Origin: Cytophagales bacterium
GTDB lineage: Bacteria; Bacteroidota; Bacteroidia; Cytophagales; Cyclobacteriaceae
Assembly (NCBI GenBank): GCA_017303795.1
Contig: JAFLBR010000006.1
Location: forward strand, 248,001-312,000
DNA length: 64,000 nt
Direction of reading: 5' to 3'
Part shown: piece after piece, positions 44,637-54,178 of the stretch
How the letters are laid out: each line of letters opens with the position of its first letter
Position numbering within the stretch: position 1 is the first letter of the stretch
Made by a program: the position numbers and the translations under genes
Notes under the pieces: model-generated
Told to the model about the DNA's origin: nothing
The model's input: only the letters and a program-made list of their open reading frames with translations
Database searches by the model: none

Positions 44637-45101
44637 TTAGTGGTTTAAACTTCTGCGTTTCTGTTTTGATTTCGCAGGTGCATCCATCCAAACTTCACCC
44701 AACACATTCAACGGATCTTCTTCCATGCGAATCTCAATAAACTCAGGCATGTTGGCCGTAACCGTATATTCCTGTTTCTTCAAGCCGATAAAACTGAAAA
44801 CCAAAGTCTCACCCGCTTTAAGTTTTCGAGGAAAGGTAAACTTGCCATTTACATCAGAGAAGGTACCTACATTGGTATCTTTCAGGTAAATGTTTACGCC
44901 CGTAAGCGCGGTGTTTTCCTCGACTGAAAGCACCACTCCCTTCACTTCATAAGAAGTTTCAGAGGGCTGAGCACTGGTCTGTGCGAAGGCTACCACGCCT
45001 AAAAGCATGAGTACAATTGTTAGTGCATGGCGTAATCCTGAAAAGGTAAACGCTTGTCCGGAAACCGAACCATTGGAAATAGAATTTGTTTTCATAAGCA
45101 T
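44637..45101 (-). CDS. Carboxypeptidase-regulatory-like domain protein, exported
   Basis: A 154-residue protein: signal/TM segment (~25-42), one CarboxypepD_reg-like beta-sandwich (~50-125; VKGVVLSVEENTALTGVNI, GTFSDVNGKFTFP, LVFSFIGLKKQEYTV), and a basic tail (KSKQKRRS). The domain usually precedes a TonB-dependent receptor; here it stands alone with no plug or barrel. ATGs at 45101 and 45095 are both possible starts. It forms a pair with the transglutaminase-like gene 4 bp downstream. Confidence 0.8.
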   Translation of the reverse strand: MLMKTNSISNGSVSGQAFTFSGLRHALTIVLMLLGVVAFAQTSAQPSETSYEVKGVVLSVEENTALTGVNIYLKDTNVGTFSDVNGKFTFPRKLKAGETLVFSFIGLKKQEYTVTANMPEFIEIRMEEDPLNVLGEVWMDAPAKSKQKRRSLNH

Positions 45102-45172
45102 TAGGTTTTTTTAAACCAGATGCAGCGGAAAGGGGGATTCCATAAAAAAATATGAAATATTTCTGCTTGGAC

Positions 45173-47617
45173 TTACTGACCCTTATCCTTCCCCAACGCT
45201 ATCTTATAATTATCAGGAGTTCCTGACAATTTCAAATTGATAAACCGAGTGCGTTTTGCATCATCCCGATACTGAATCTGGTCCTCCTTTAGAGAATCTG
45301 GTTCAACATTTTTGCCAAATAATTTTTGGGCAGCCACCTGCGTTACAAGTTTTAAGGGAATCCGTACAAAGTATTCCATATTCATATTCAAATCTTGCTT
45401 ACCTGAAATTTCAATAAAGCCCAAAGTTGAATTGATATTCATGGCTGGTACGGTAAGTACACCATTTACAAGATCAAATTTGTTTTGCAGGGTATCGAAT
45501 CGTACCCGGTTCAGATTTTTATCTTTAAAGAAATCAGACATAGCATCCAGCGCACTATATCGCTCCAGCCTACCTTTCAAAACCTGTATATCTAAATGAA
45601 GTTCTGAATCATCAATGATAGGAACCATGTCGGCATGCATGTGAACTTTACCGGTTAACTTACCACTCAACTTGCCATGCAGGTTTTCAGAAATAAGATG
45701 GTCTTGCCCAAAGTTTTCAAACTTGAATAACAATTTATCCAGATCAACTTGTTGCACAATCATATTCGGGCTGAAATAAATCTTATTTCGATCAGAACCA
45801 TTAAAGTAGCCACTCACTCCTATCTGCCCACCTGCGGCAGCAAGGCTTAATGTATCCACATAGATAAAATGATTAGTGGTTGTTCGGGCTTTTACTTTAA
45901 AATTGTCGATGAGATAGCGATGATAATTCAAATGACCAATATCAAAATCAAATGTCATATTGGTGAACGGTACATCGTAAATATTAAAACCAGCTTCATG
46001 GTCTTGTGGTGTTGATTTGCCTGCAGGCGGTGGATTATAGTTGAAGAGTTCGTCAAAATCCAGGTGCGAAGCTTTGAGGGAGAAATGATTATCGCGCTTG
46101 CGGATTATGGAATCCGGACCTAGGTAATAATTCAAATCGGCAGTGAACTGCGACTTACCCAACTTACCACTAAAATTCTGAATCATGAGATGCTGATCTT
46201 CGTAATGAAGCCGGCCTTTGAAATTCTCAAATCGCATCGGATGCACCTTCATACTTGCTTCAACCTTATCCAGATTTACATCGGCTGACTTTAGTCCTCT
46301 ATTAAAATGAAGATCGGCAAAACCATGAAGTTTTAAGTTTTTAAATTCTTCATGACGGTAATCTTCCGGCACATAATTTTCACCACCATAAGCAAATACA
46401 TCTTCAAGTTGCAATAGCGCAGAGGTAAGGTTAAATTCAATACGGGTATCACCTTCTGGTTCTGTCAAAAACCAAAGATCATAATTCTGCAACCTACCAT
46501 TAAAATGAAAATCACTTTTATCAATCATGCCGGTAAAATCCACTACTCTAAAATCCTGATCATCGACAAACACATCGGCATGAAAATCGTGTAGCGTGTG
46601 TGGGTAGTGCGTAAGTTTAGCGTACAAGTCTTCAATAAAAAACTCACCCACCGGTAAGTTGGGCGACTCGGTAAAAGCACGAGCCGAACTATTGAACTTA
46701 AGTTTCATGCTTAAGTTTTTGATCTGTTCGTCAATCGGTTTTTTCAGAAGCGTATCACCACTCGTTAATTCTTTTACATTCAGCAGTGCTGATTTAATAG
46801 TTAGATGTGCCGTTATCGGATTTTTGGTATGATGTAGAATTGCCGGAAGATCGCTGATGTCGGCTGAAATAGAAAGATCAGAGTTACCCACTTTTAAATC
46901 GAAGCGCTCAATCTTTGCTTCGTGGCCATCCATAGTGGCACGAATATTTACATTACGTACAGGCAAATGAAAACCGGGAGCCCTGAAAGTAAGGTTCTTT
47001 ACATCCAGTTCGGTAAAGTACGATTCGTTCAACTTCTCAATACTCTTTTCAGGATTATCCAGATCAACGATGTCGTGGAAATTCATGGTAAGCGAAACGT
47101 TACCCGACAAATCCTGCAGGTCTTTTATGTTGAGAAACTTGGCCAGAAAGTCGAGATCAAATTCAGAACGAACTTTCATTTCAATCTCTGGCGATTCAAA
47201 ATTTTTAACTGTTAGGTTACCACTAAATATTCCGGCTTCGGGCCGGGCCGAAAAATCAGACAATGAAAATTCAGAAGTGGATGCATTCCCCTTTTCTCCG
47301 GTAGTAAATTTTCCTTTAAAGAAAAGCTGGTCTAATTTTTTTTGTGATTCTTTATTGTTGAAAAATGCATCCTCACAACCAAACTCTGCCAGTACAACTG
47401 GGTTATGTCCGTTGGCGGCTTTACCAATTATGGATGCCTCGAAGAAAATTTTACCCGCATTATCGTACCGTTGCAATGCGGGCGTAAGTTCTTCAGGAGC
47501 AAAGGCAAGAAAAAGATCAAAGTTGGGTTTGTTGCCATGAAACCGGATGTCCATATTCATGTCGTCATCAAAATCAACAGCCCCATCCATCTTAAACAAG
47601 GCCCGCTCCAATTGCAA
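45173..47617 (-). CDS. AsmA-family protein, C-terminal part (separated by a dinucleotide frameshift)
   Basis: An 814-residue frame of repeated beta-strand-rich segments typical of AsmA/TamB-like proteins that span the periplasm and help lipid or envelope homeostasis. The AsmA C-terminal domain is near ~560-800 (GKLSGKLTGKVHMHADMVP, FIEISGKQDLNMNMEYFVRIPL). It has no signal or membrane anchor of its own; these lie in the upstream fragment 47662-48336. The frame is actually open up to the (AC)5 tract at 47667-47677, and removing one AC unit would fuse both into a ~1054-residue protein. The ATG at 47617 is therefore an internal codon. Confidence 0.8.
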   Translation of the reverse strand: MQLERALFKMDGAVDFDDDMNMDIRFHGNKPNFDLFLAFAPEELTPALQRYDNAGKIFFEASIIGKAANGHNPVVLAEFGCEDAFFNNKESQKKLDQLFFKGKFTTGEKGNASTSEFSLSDFSARPEAGIFSGNLTVKNFESPEIEMKVRSEFDLDFLAKFLNIKDLQDLSGNVSLTMNFHDIVDLDNPEKSIEKLNESYFTELDVKNLTFRAPGFHLPVRNVNIRATMDGHEAKIERFDLKVGNSDLSISADISDLPAILHHTKNPITAHLTIKSALLNVKELTSGDTLLKKPIDEQIKNLSMKLKFNSSARAFTESPNLPVGEFFIEDLYAKLTHYPHTLHDFHADVFVDDQDFRVVDFTGMIDKSDFHFNGRLQNYDLWFLTEPEGDTRIEFNLTSALLQLEDVFAYGGENYVPEDYRHEEFKNLKLHGFADLHFNRGLKSADVNLDKVEASMKVHPMRFENFKGRLHYEDQHLMIQNFSGKLGKSQFTADLNYYLGPDSIIRKRDNHFSLKASHLDFDELFNYNPPPAGKSTPQDHEAGFNIYDVPFTNMTFDFDIGHLNYHRYLIDNFKVKARTTTNHFIYVDTLSLAAAGGQIGVSGYFNGSDRNKIYFSPNMIVQQVDLDKLLFKFENFGQDHLISENLHGKLSGKLTGKVHMHADMVPIIDDSELHLDIQVLKGRLERYSALDAMSDFFKDKNLNRVRFDTLQNKFDLVNGVLTVPAMNINSTLGFIEISGKQDLNMNMEYFVRIPLKLVTQVAAQKLFGKNVEPDSLKEDQIQYRDDAKRTRFINLKLSGTPDNYKIALGKDKGQ

Positions 47618-47661
47618 CTCTGAAGGTTGAATGGTTAGTATTTGTGTTTGCTGATCAAAAT

Positions 47662-48336
47662 CTAACTGTGTGTGTGTAAATCAAAATGTTTGTGTTTGGC
47701 AAATGTAGTATCCCCATTCAGCAGGACATTCATTTCAAAGCGGGTATCAAGTTTCACCAATACATGATTCTGGTCGGCTTTAAAACGTGATTGTGCGTCC
47801 TGTATAAAAGCGTCAATCAACAGGCTATCACTCTCGTTGATTTTTAATACATGAACATTGTTAAGTTCGATCGCTTTTATATCGAGGTGGAACTCGGCTG
47901 CTGGATCAGAAACTTCTTCCTTTCCTGATAAGGCATTCGTGATGTTAAAACTTCCATCCGCATGTTGTACCAGTTTAATGGCCCCATCTTTTACCCGAAT
48001 AACTTTTATATCCATCTTACCTTGAATAATGGTAAGCAGATCGAACCCCAGGTACACATCGGCTACTTCAAGCAGCGCGGCCCCGGTCTTGTTCTTGTTT
48101 TCATAAATTTTTACGTGATCCAGATCGATGGAAACGTAAGGAAAGTTAGTGAAGGGTGAGATGTGACTATCCTGAATTTCGAGTTCGCCTGCAAAATCAC
48201 GATTAGCAGTATCAATCAATTGTTGTACAATGGTGTCTTGCTTCCAGTATAGCACGGCTACCAAAACTCCAAATAGAATTACCGGAATCAGAACTACAGA
48301 GAGCAGAATCCTTTTCCAGATTTTTTTACGTTTCAT
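47662..48336 (-). CDS. AsmA-family protein, N-terminal part (truncated by frameshift)
   Basis: A 224-residue frame with the AsmA N-terminus: basic n-region (MKRKKIWKRI), one TM (~10-32) and the start of the AsmA domain (VSIDLDHVKIYE, TIIQGKMDIKVIRVKDGAI). The stop TAG arises only because the (AC)5 tract shifts the frame: HFDLHTHS-stop instead of HFDLHTQLDFDQ. On its own it would be a membrane-anchored stub. It starts 2 bp after the DoxX stop within a string of minus-strand genes with 2-8 bp gaps, so it is transcribed with them. Confidence 0.8.
   Translation of the reverse strand: MKRKKIWKRILLSVVLIPVILFGVLVAVLYWKQDTIVQQLIDTANRDFAGELEIQDSHISPFTNFPYVSIDLDHVKIYENKNKTGAALLEVADVYLGFDLLTIIQGKMDIKVIRVKDGAIKLVQHADGSFNITNALSGKEEVSDPAAEFHLDIKAIELNNVHVLKINESDSLLIDAFIQDAQSRFKADQNHVLVKLDTRFEMNVLLNGDTTFAKHKHFDLHTHS
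47667..47677. repeat. (AC)5 dinucleotide tract at frameshift
   Basis: Plus strand reads TGTGTGTGTGT, minus strand ACACACACACA, inside the AsmA-like gene. With four units instead of five, the minus frame reads through into the downstream 814-residue frame. Slipped-strand mispairing at such a tract is a standard route to on/off switching or simple mutation. Confidence 0.85.
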
Positions 48337-48338
48337 TA

Positions 48339-48752
48339 TTACTGTTGATTGCGTTTGAATAAACCATCAACACTCCAGGCACCGGGACCGGTAAAGAAAA
48401 ACAACACCCCAAATAACACAAACATAAACGGATGCTGGTCTTCATACCAGAAGCGGCCATGACCAACAAAAAAAGTAATGTAGGCTAATGTGCCCGCGGC
48501 TATCAATCCACCCAACCGTGTAAAAAGACCCAATGTTAACAGTACACCCGAAATAAATTCCGATGCCTTGCCGAGGTAAACCAAAAACTCTCCTGCGCCT
48601 CCATTAAAATTTTCCCATGTTAAATAACTCTGCATGGTTTCTCTATCAAAAACTTCCAGCCCATGGTAAGCCATCAACAAACCCACTGCTATGCGAATAA
48701 TGGCAATTGCCTTATCGGGATAAATTGGCGTGGATGAAAAGAGTTTTTTCAT
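48339..48752 (-). CDS. DoxX-family membrane protein
   Basis: A 137-residue protein with four predicted TM helices (~15-35, 55-75, 80-100, 105-125) and the DoxX family pattern (AIIRIAVGLLMAYHGLEVF; FLVYLGKASEFISGVLLTLGLFTRLGG). Function in this family is poorly defined; links to redox or quinone biology exist for some members. It sits 8 bp after the lipoprotein gene and 2 bp before the AsmA-like gene. Confidence 0.85.
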   Translation of the reverse strand: MKKLFSSTPIYPDKAIAIIRIAVGLLMAYHGLEVFDRETMQSYLTWENFNGGAGEFLVYLGKASEFISGVLLTLGLFTRLGGLIAAGTLAYITFFVGHGRFWYEDQHPFMFVLFGVLFFFTGPGAWSVDGLFKRNQQ

Positions 48753-48760
48753 TGATTATT

Positions 48761-49393
48761 TTAATAAAATTCAAAAAACACCACATCCGACCTACCATAA
48801 ATCTGTTTTACTTCACCTAAGTCGTTTGCTAAAGAACATTTGAACTCAAGTTCTCCCTTGATATAAAAAGTATTGAATCCTAAAAACTTACTATACTCTT
48901 CGATTACATTTAGATTAGTAATATTAAGTTCAGCGTTTATCTGCTCTTTATAACTTGACGTCCAAACTTCCTTATTTGACAGATCGCTCATATTCTCCAT
49001 ATAAATTATTGAATAGGTTGGGCTAACAATTTGATGGAAGCAGGTAAAACATTCATATTGATCTCGATCAACTATTGATACTGCTTGACCGTATGTTGGC
49101 ATAAGGTGTTGCATTATTTCTATAGCTTTTTCTGCTTTCAGTTTTGGAGTTGTTTGAATGTTGATGAGATTTCTCAGCGAATCTGAGCTTAGTATATGAT
49201 TACCAAAAAAGATTGAATTATCTTCTTCGCCTTCCAGAGAAAAATAATCACCTACTGCATAACCATCAATATTAACAAATAGCATATTAACTCCATCAAT
49301 TGTTACGCTTGCCTTCGATTTTGGTTTAACTTCCTCATCATTACAGGAAATAGCAAGGGCAAATATGAAAATTAAGCTCCTTGAGAAACTCAT
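48761..49393 (-). CDS. Hypothetical lipoprotein
   Basis: A 210-residue protein with a short signal peptide ending in lipobox LAISC (Cys17). The rest is mixed alpha/beta with no recognised domain. It includes a YECFTC segment (~116-121) and ends with hydrophobic residues (VVFFEFY). Codon use and composition (more AT-rich, Ile/Asn-rich) differ slightly from neighbours. It lies 2 bp after the cyclophilin gene and 8 bp before DoxX, so it shares their transcript. Function unknown. Confidence 0.7.
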   Translation of the reverse strand: MSFSRSLIFIFALAISCNDEEVKPKSKASVTIDGVNMLFVNIDGYAVGDYFSLEGEEDNSIFFGNHILSSDSLRNLINIQTTPKLKAEKAIEIMQHLMPTYGQAVSIVDRDQYECFTCFHQIVSPTYSIIYMENMSDLSNKEVWTSSYKEQINAELNITNLNVIEEYSKFLGFNTFYIKGELEFKCSLANDLGEVKQIYGRSDVVFFEFY

Positions 49394-49395
49394 AA

Positions 49396-50139
49396 TTATT
49401 TTGATTTAGACTTACGTGGTACTTTTAAAACAAACATTTTCATGCGCACATCCTCCAAAGGTCTGTCTGCAGGATTGGTTTTGCTTGTCGCGATTTTATC
49501 TAACACATCAAAGCCTGTAATCAATTCACCAAAAACTGTATAGCCACCATCCAGGTGTGGTGTTCCGCCCTCTGTTGTATAAAGTTTTTTCTGCGTGTCG
49601 TTGAGGGTAAGATTTCGCTGAACTATTGTACTATCTAATTGCGTTGTGCGCCAGGCTGGGCGTTGCACAATGTAAAACTGACAATTGCTACTGGCCTTTT
49701 CAGGATTGTTATCGCGGGCTGCAGCCAATGCACCACGTCTATGGTAAATACCTTGCTCCGTTCTAAACTCAGCGGCAATTCTTTCGCCTGGTGCCGAGCC
49801 ACCGCCCAACCTATCGCTATCGGTAGCTTTCTTACTGGTCGGGTCGCCCCCCTGAATCATAAAATTATTGATAACCCGATGAAACAAAAGACTATCGTAA
49901 AAACCAGCTTTAACTTTTGCCGCAAAGTTATCGCGATGAAGGGGTGTTTCGTTAAACAATTTAACCACCAGATTACCATAGTTGGTTAAAATCAATATCC
50001 GGTACGTGTCATCTTGTTTAAACTGCTTTTGATACTTTTTGATTTCCGCTACTTCATCTTTCGATAACGACCTGAAATACTTTGGCTTACTGCAAGAACT
50101 TACCAGCAGTAGAATTAAGGCTAAACCAATTAAACGCAT
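49396..50139 (-). CDS. Cyclophilin-type peptidyl-prolyl isomerase, lipoprotein
   Basis: A 247-residue PPIase. Lipobox VSSC (Cys16) predicts a lipid-anchored periplasmic or outer membrane protein. The cyclophilin core (~48-245) contains the catalytic segment FHRVINNFMIQGGDP, then SSNCQFYIVQ and LDGGYTVFGELITGFDVLDKI. A ~30-residue insertion (RPAWRTTQLDSTIVQRNL...) lies before the last strands, as in many Bacteroidota cyclophilins. It assists folding of exported proteins. It is the first gene of the minus-strand run ppiase-lipoprotein-DoxX-AsmA. Confidence 0.9.
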   Translation of the reverse strand: MRLIGLALILLLVSSCSKPKYFRSLSKDEVAEIKKYQKQFKQDDTYRILILTNYGNLVVKLFNETPLHRDNFAAKVKAGFYDSLLFHRVINNFMIQGGDPTSKKATDSDRLGGGSAPGERIAAEFRTEQGIYHRRGALAAARDNNPEKASSNCQFYIVQRPAWRTTQLDSTIVQRNLTLNDTQKKLYTTEGGTPHLDGGYTVFGELITGFDVLDKIATSKTNPADRPLEDVRMKMFVLKVPRKSKSK

Positions 50140-50270
50140 ACGAATTTTTAGTCAATAAAATCAAACTAAAAGTAATCAAAAAAACATGTCGGGTACAAAA
50201 ATATTAAGCTTATGCCAACTACCTTTTAGGTATGGTACGTATAGACGTGCAACTTTAATCTAACACCCTT

Positions 50271-51224
50271 ATGGAAGTATTCGAAGTTCTGCTGGTACTG
50301 GTTTTTGGACTAGGCCTTCTCCTCATGTTTACCATGTTCGTTACCGTGAAACAAGGTACCATTGCCGTGGTAACCATTTTTGGAAAGTACAGACGCATTA
50401 TGCGGCCGGGTTTAAATATGCGCATCCCGGTAATCGAGAAAATTCTCACCCGTATTTCCATTCAAAATCAATCTGTTGAACTTGAGTTTCAGGCCACCAC
50501 CATCGACCAGGCCAACGTAAACTTCAAAGCCATGCTCTTGTTTTCGGTTTTGAATCAACATGAAGAAACCATTAAAAATGTGGCCTTTAAATTTATGGAT
50601 GAGCAAAGTTTTATGACAGCCCTCATCCGTACCATCGAAGGCTCTATCCGTAGTTTTGTAGCTACCAAAAAACAATCTGAAATTCTTTCCCTTCGTACCG
50701 AGATTGTACTGGAAGTAAAGAGTCAACTCGATCATACCTTGGAAGATTGGGGTTATCATTTGCACGATCTTCAACTTAATGATATTGCATTCGATGAAAC
50801 CATTATGAAATCAATGGCGAAAGTAGTGGCTTCCAATAACCTGCGGGCGGCTGCCGAAAATGAAGGCCATGCTTTGCTGATTACCAAAACCAAAGCAGCT
50901 GAAGCCGATGGTAACGCGATTAAGATTGCTGCCGAAGCCGAAAAAATTGCAGCGCAGTTGCGCGGTCAGGGTGTGGCGTTATTCCGCGAAGAAGTATCAA
51001 AAGGTATGGCGCAGGCGGCAAAAGAAATGCAAAGCGCGCATCTCGATTCATCTTTTATCTTATTCTCGATGTGGACAGAAGCCATCCGTCACTTTGCTGA
51101 ACACGGAAAAGGAAATACCATTTTTCTGGATGGTTCCAGCGACAGCATGAAGCGAACCATGCAGGAACTGATGTCGATAAGCAAGGGTGGTTTACCTATT
51201 GAAGAAAAACAAAAGCCGGCTTAA
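50271..51224 (+). CDS. Slipin/SPFH (band 7) membrane protein
   Basis: A 317-residue stomatin/slipin-type protein. One N-terminal TM (~5-28) is followed by the SPFH domain (~25-190; VKQGTIAVVTIFGKYRRIMRPGLNMRIP) and an Ala/Glu-rich coiled coil (~185-250; AENEGHALLITKTKAAEADG) that usually drives oligomerisation at membrane microdomains. There is no NfeD partner next to it. Its stop codon lies in the loop of a terminator hairpin shared with the convergent CBS gene. Confidence 0.88.
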   Translation: MEVFEVLLVLVFGLGLLLMFTMFVTVKQGTIAVVTIFGKYRRIMRPGLNMRIPVIEKILTRISIQNQSVELEFQATTIDQANVNFKAMLLFSVLNQHEETIKNVAFKFMDEQSFMTALIRTIEGSIRSFVATKKQSEILSLRTEIVLEVKSQLDHTLEDWGYHLHDLQLNDIAFDETIMKSMAKVVASNNLRAAAENEGHALLITKTKAAEADGNAIKIAAEAEKIAAQLRGQGVALFREEVSKGMAQAAKEMQSAHLDSSFILFSMWTEAIRHFAEHGKGNTIFLDGSSDSMKRTMQELMSISKGGLPIEEKQKPA

Positions 51225-51240
51225 ACCGGCTTTTTCTTTT
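51211..51240. terminator. Bidirectional intrinsic terminator between slipin and CBS genes
   Basis: AAAAGCCGG (51211-51219) pairs with CCGGCTTTT (51226-51234) around a 6-nt loop CTTAAA that holds the slipin stop TAA. A T run follows on the plus strand, and the A run before the stem serves the minus strand. The convergent CBS gene ends at 51239. Confidence 0.85.
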
Positions 51241-51712
51241 AACCACCCCAGGTTGTGGGGCTTATTGATTTAGCGGCTCGCAGAATATCAATCCTGCTCA
51301 CCTGCCCTATTAACACACCGTTTTCTACAACCGGCATTCTTCGTATAGGTGAGTTTAAGAACTCCGTTGCTGCTTCTACTACATTGTTTTCGGGCGACAT
51401 GGTTTTAACATCGCGGGTCATATAATCCGAAACCTTGGGTTCGCTATGCGGTTGATTATGATAAGCCTGATCCACAATAATGCGCAGGCAATCGCGCTCA
51501 GAAATAATGCCCACAAGTTTTCGGTTTTCATCTAACACGGGCGCCCCTGAAATTCGTTTTTCAATAAAGATGTTAATCACTTCATTAATAGATTGATCGG
51601 GCCGCACCGTTACCAGGTTGTGCTGTTGCACCATGTACTTTACAATGGATTCGTACTTGGGCAAGCCACCATTGAGCTGCTCCTTCGACTTGATTTCTGG
51701 TTTAAAATTCAT
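51239..51712 (-). CDS. Protein with paired CBS domains
   Basis: A 157-residue protein consisting almost entirely of two CBS motifs: ~33-85 (VTVRPDQSINEVINIFIEKR ... GAPVLDENRKLVGIISERD) and ~98-150 (MTRDVKTMSPENNVVEAA ... RRMPVVENGVLIGQVSRID). Such Bateman modules bind adenine nucleotides and sense energy status; the regulated target is not evident. Single gene with its own upstream region (51713-51874, shared with the divergent acyl-CoA oxidase-like gene). Confidence 0.88.
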   Translation of the reverse strand: MNFKPEIKSKEQLNGGLPKYESIVKYMVQQHNLVTVRPDQSINEVINIFIEKRISGAPVLDENRKLVGIISERDCLRIIVDQAYHNQPHSEPKVSDYMTRDVKTMSPENNVVEAATEFLNSPIRRMPVVENGVLIGQVSRIDILRAAKSISPTTWGG

Positions 51713-51874
51713 GGGAGGTAGATTTTAGGTTAAAGAAATGTAAGTATTTAACCTGTAACTTGAAAGCCTTACCCGTTTGGCTTCCCGAAAAGGGCTTTTA
51801 ATGCTGTATTAATCGCGCTTCGGTACACGTTAAAAATTGATTATTTTTAAAAACCAAGGTTAACACTACACACT

Positions 51875-54178
51875 ATGATCGACTCACCCATTGTAAAAAA
51901 CAACCCCAAACTTCTGGTATTCGTACCCTTGTTCTATACGGTATGGTCCGATTCCATCCTTACACCCAGCGAAATCTCCGTATTGGAAGGTTTGCTTACT
52001 TCGCAAGACTGGCTGAGCGAACAAGAGCGCAAATTTCTATTATCTAAAATAGATCCCAAGCAACCGCCATCTGTGGATGAACTGAATACATGGAAAACAG
52101 CCATAGCTCAGGTAACCCAACAATCACAAACAAAAGAAACCTTAGTTAACCTTGGCATTCGGTTGGCAAGCCTGCAAGGTAATGGCACTGTAAGCGAAAC
52201 ATTGGATAAAGCGCGACCCGCTCTTGCCAGGATTGAAGGCATACTCGGATTCATCAGCCATGAAGCCATCTTTAATTTTCAAGCCGGGCATAAAACCATT
52301 ACATCCGAACAATCTACGCAACGTAATTTTGATGTAGCTGAAATGACCCGCATTCTGGATGGCCATCAGGCAGCGATTATCAATAAAGTAAAAACATTAC
52401 TAAGCGATCCGGAATTTACATACGTAGGCCCTGGTGATCTTGATCTCTATCGCAAGCAGGTATTGCAGTGGTGTAAGTTTCTTGCCGATCAGGGTTATGG
52501 TGCAATGGCTTATCCCAAAGAACATGGCGGGCAAGGCGATATGGCTGCATATTTCGCCATTATGGAAACCTTAAGCTATCACGACCTGAGCATGGTGATA
52601 AAGTTTGGCGTTCAGTTTGGACTATGGGGCATGAGTGTTTATTTCCTGGGCACAGAAAAGCATCATGCCAAATACCTGAAGGATATAGGAACATTGGAAC
52701 TACCCGGCTGCTTCGCCATGACGGAAACTAATCATGGTTCGAATGTAAAAGGAATTGAAACAACAGCTACTTACGATCACGCTACCAAAACGTTTAACAT
52801 CCACACTCCTTTCGAACTTGCCCGCAAAGAATACATTGGCAACGCAGCGTGCCATGGTCAAATGGCTACCGTGTTTGCCAAGTTGATTATTGATGGTCAG
52901 GATTATGGGGTGAGTGCATTTGTAGTTCCCTTACGGGACAAGAAAGGAAAACTACACCCCGGTGTAAAGATTAAAGACTGCGGCCGTAAGATGGGATTAA
53001 ACGGAGTTGATAATGGTGTAATCTATTTCGATCATGTGGTTATTCCAAAAGAGAATATGCTTGATCGGTTTTCATCAGTAAGTGAAGCTGGAAAGTTTGA
53101 AAGTCCGATCTCAAGCGATAACCGAAGATTCTTTACCATGTTAGGTACGTTGGTGGGTGGTCGCATTGGTATTCCGCGTTCGGGTAACAGTGCCTCTAAA
53201 TCAGGTTTAACCATTGCCATTCGCTATGGCGATCAGCGTAGGCAGTTTGGCCCTGAAGGCGGTACTGAAGTTCCGATTTTAAATTACAGAACACATCAAC
53301 GTAGGTTAATGCCTTTGTTGGCCAATACGTATGCCTTGCATTTTGCCTTACAACATTTAACAGAGCGTTTCCTTAATCGCACCGAAGAAGAAATGCAGGA
53401 GATTGAAGCGTTGGCTGCTGGGCTTAAATCATTCGCTACATGGAATACAACCGCTACATTACAGGAATGCCGCGAAGCCTGCGGTGGTAAAGGTTATCTA
53501 TCAGAAAACAGAATTGAAGTATTAAAGAACGATACCGATGTTTATACCACTTTTGAAGGCGACAACACCGTGTTGATGCAATTAGTAGCCAAAAGCAGGC
53601 TCACCGAATTCCGACAGGAGTTTGCCAACATGAATGTGTTTACCATTTTGAATTATGTAGCTGAAAAAGCAAAGACAGGCATTACCGAAATGAACCCGAT
53701 TACGGTGCGCAATACCGATGAAGCCCATCTACTCGATCCTGAATTTCAACTCAACGCATTTAAATATCGCGAGCGCGACATCTTAACTTCTGCAGCCAAA
53801 AGATTGAAGCGCCATATAGACAGTGGCATGGATAGTTTTGATGCCTTCAATGTAAGCCAACATCATTTGGTGCAAGTTGGTTTTGCCTACATCGAACGGA
53901 TTATTCTGGAACAGTTTATTGAACAGATTAATAAAACCAGCAATGCAGGTTGCAAGGCAACACTCAAGAAACTATGCGATCTCTTTGCGCTTTCGCAAAT
54001 AGATAAAAACAAAGGTTGGTACCTGGAGCAAGGCTATATGGAAGGCGTTAAGACCAAAGCCATTCGTAAAATGGTAAACCAACTCTGTTGGGAAATCCGA
54101 CAAGACGCGGTTCCGCTTACCGATGCATTCAATATTCCTGAAAGTTGCCTCGCAGCACCTATTGCAGTTAGAAGTTAA
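51875..54178 (+). CDS. Acyl-CoA oxidase/dehydrogenase-family flavoenzyme
   Basis: A 767-residue flavoprotein closer in size and architecture to peroxisomal acyl-CoA oxidases than to the ~380-residue short dehydrogenases. An N-terminal helical domain (~1-260) is followed by the FAD-binding beta domain with CFAMTETNHGSNVKGIETTA (~279-298), and then a helical domain with ACGGKGYLSENRI and the catalytic-base segment TTFEGDNTVLMQ (Glu561). A C-terminal helical extension completes the oxidase-type fold. It would carry out the first step of fatty acyl-CoA beta-oxidation; whether it reduces oxygen or an electron carrier cannot be told. Its stop overlaps the convergent T9SS gene by 4 bp. Confidence 0.88.
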   Translation: MIDSPIVKNNPKLLVFVPLFYTVWSDSILTPSEISVLEGLLTSQDWLSEQERKFLLSKIDPKQPPSVDELNTWKTAIAQVTQQSQTKETLVNLGIRLASLQGNGTVSETLDKARPALARIEGILGFISHEAIFNFQAGHKTITSEQSTQRNFDVAEMTRILDGHQAAIINKVKTLLSDPEFTYVGPGDLDLYRKQVLQWCKFLADQGYGAMAYPKEHGGQGDMAAYFAIMETLSYHDLSMVIKFGVQFGLWGMSVYFLGTEKHHAKYLKDIGTLELPGCFAMTETNHGSNVKGIETTATYDHATKTFNIHTPFELARKEYIGNAACHGQMATVFAKLIIDGQDYGVSAFVVPLRDKKGKLHPGVKIKDCGRKMGLNGVDNGVIYFDHVVIPKENMLDRFSSVSEAGKFESPISSDNRRFFTMLGTLVGGRIGIPRSGNSASKSGLTIAIRYGDQRRQFGPEGGTEVPILNYRTHQRRLMPLLANTYALHFALQHLTERFLNRTEEEMQEIEALAAGLKSFATWNTTATLQECREACGGKGYLSENRIEVLKNDTDVYTTFEGDNTVLMQLVAKSRLTEFRQEFANMNVFTILNYVAEKAKTGITEMNPITVRNTDEAHLLDPEFQLNAFKYRERDILTSAAKRLKRHIDSGMDSFDAFNVSQHHLVQVGFAYIERIILEQFIEQINKTSNAGCKATLKKLCDLFALSQIDKNKGWYLEQGYMEGVKTKAIRKMVNQLCWEIRQDAVPLTDAFNIPESCLAAPIAVRS

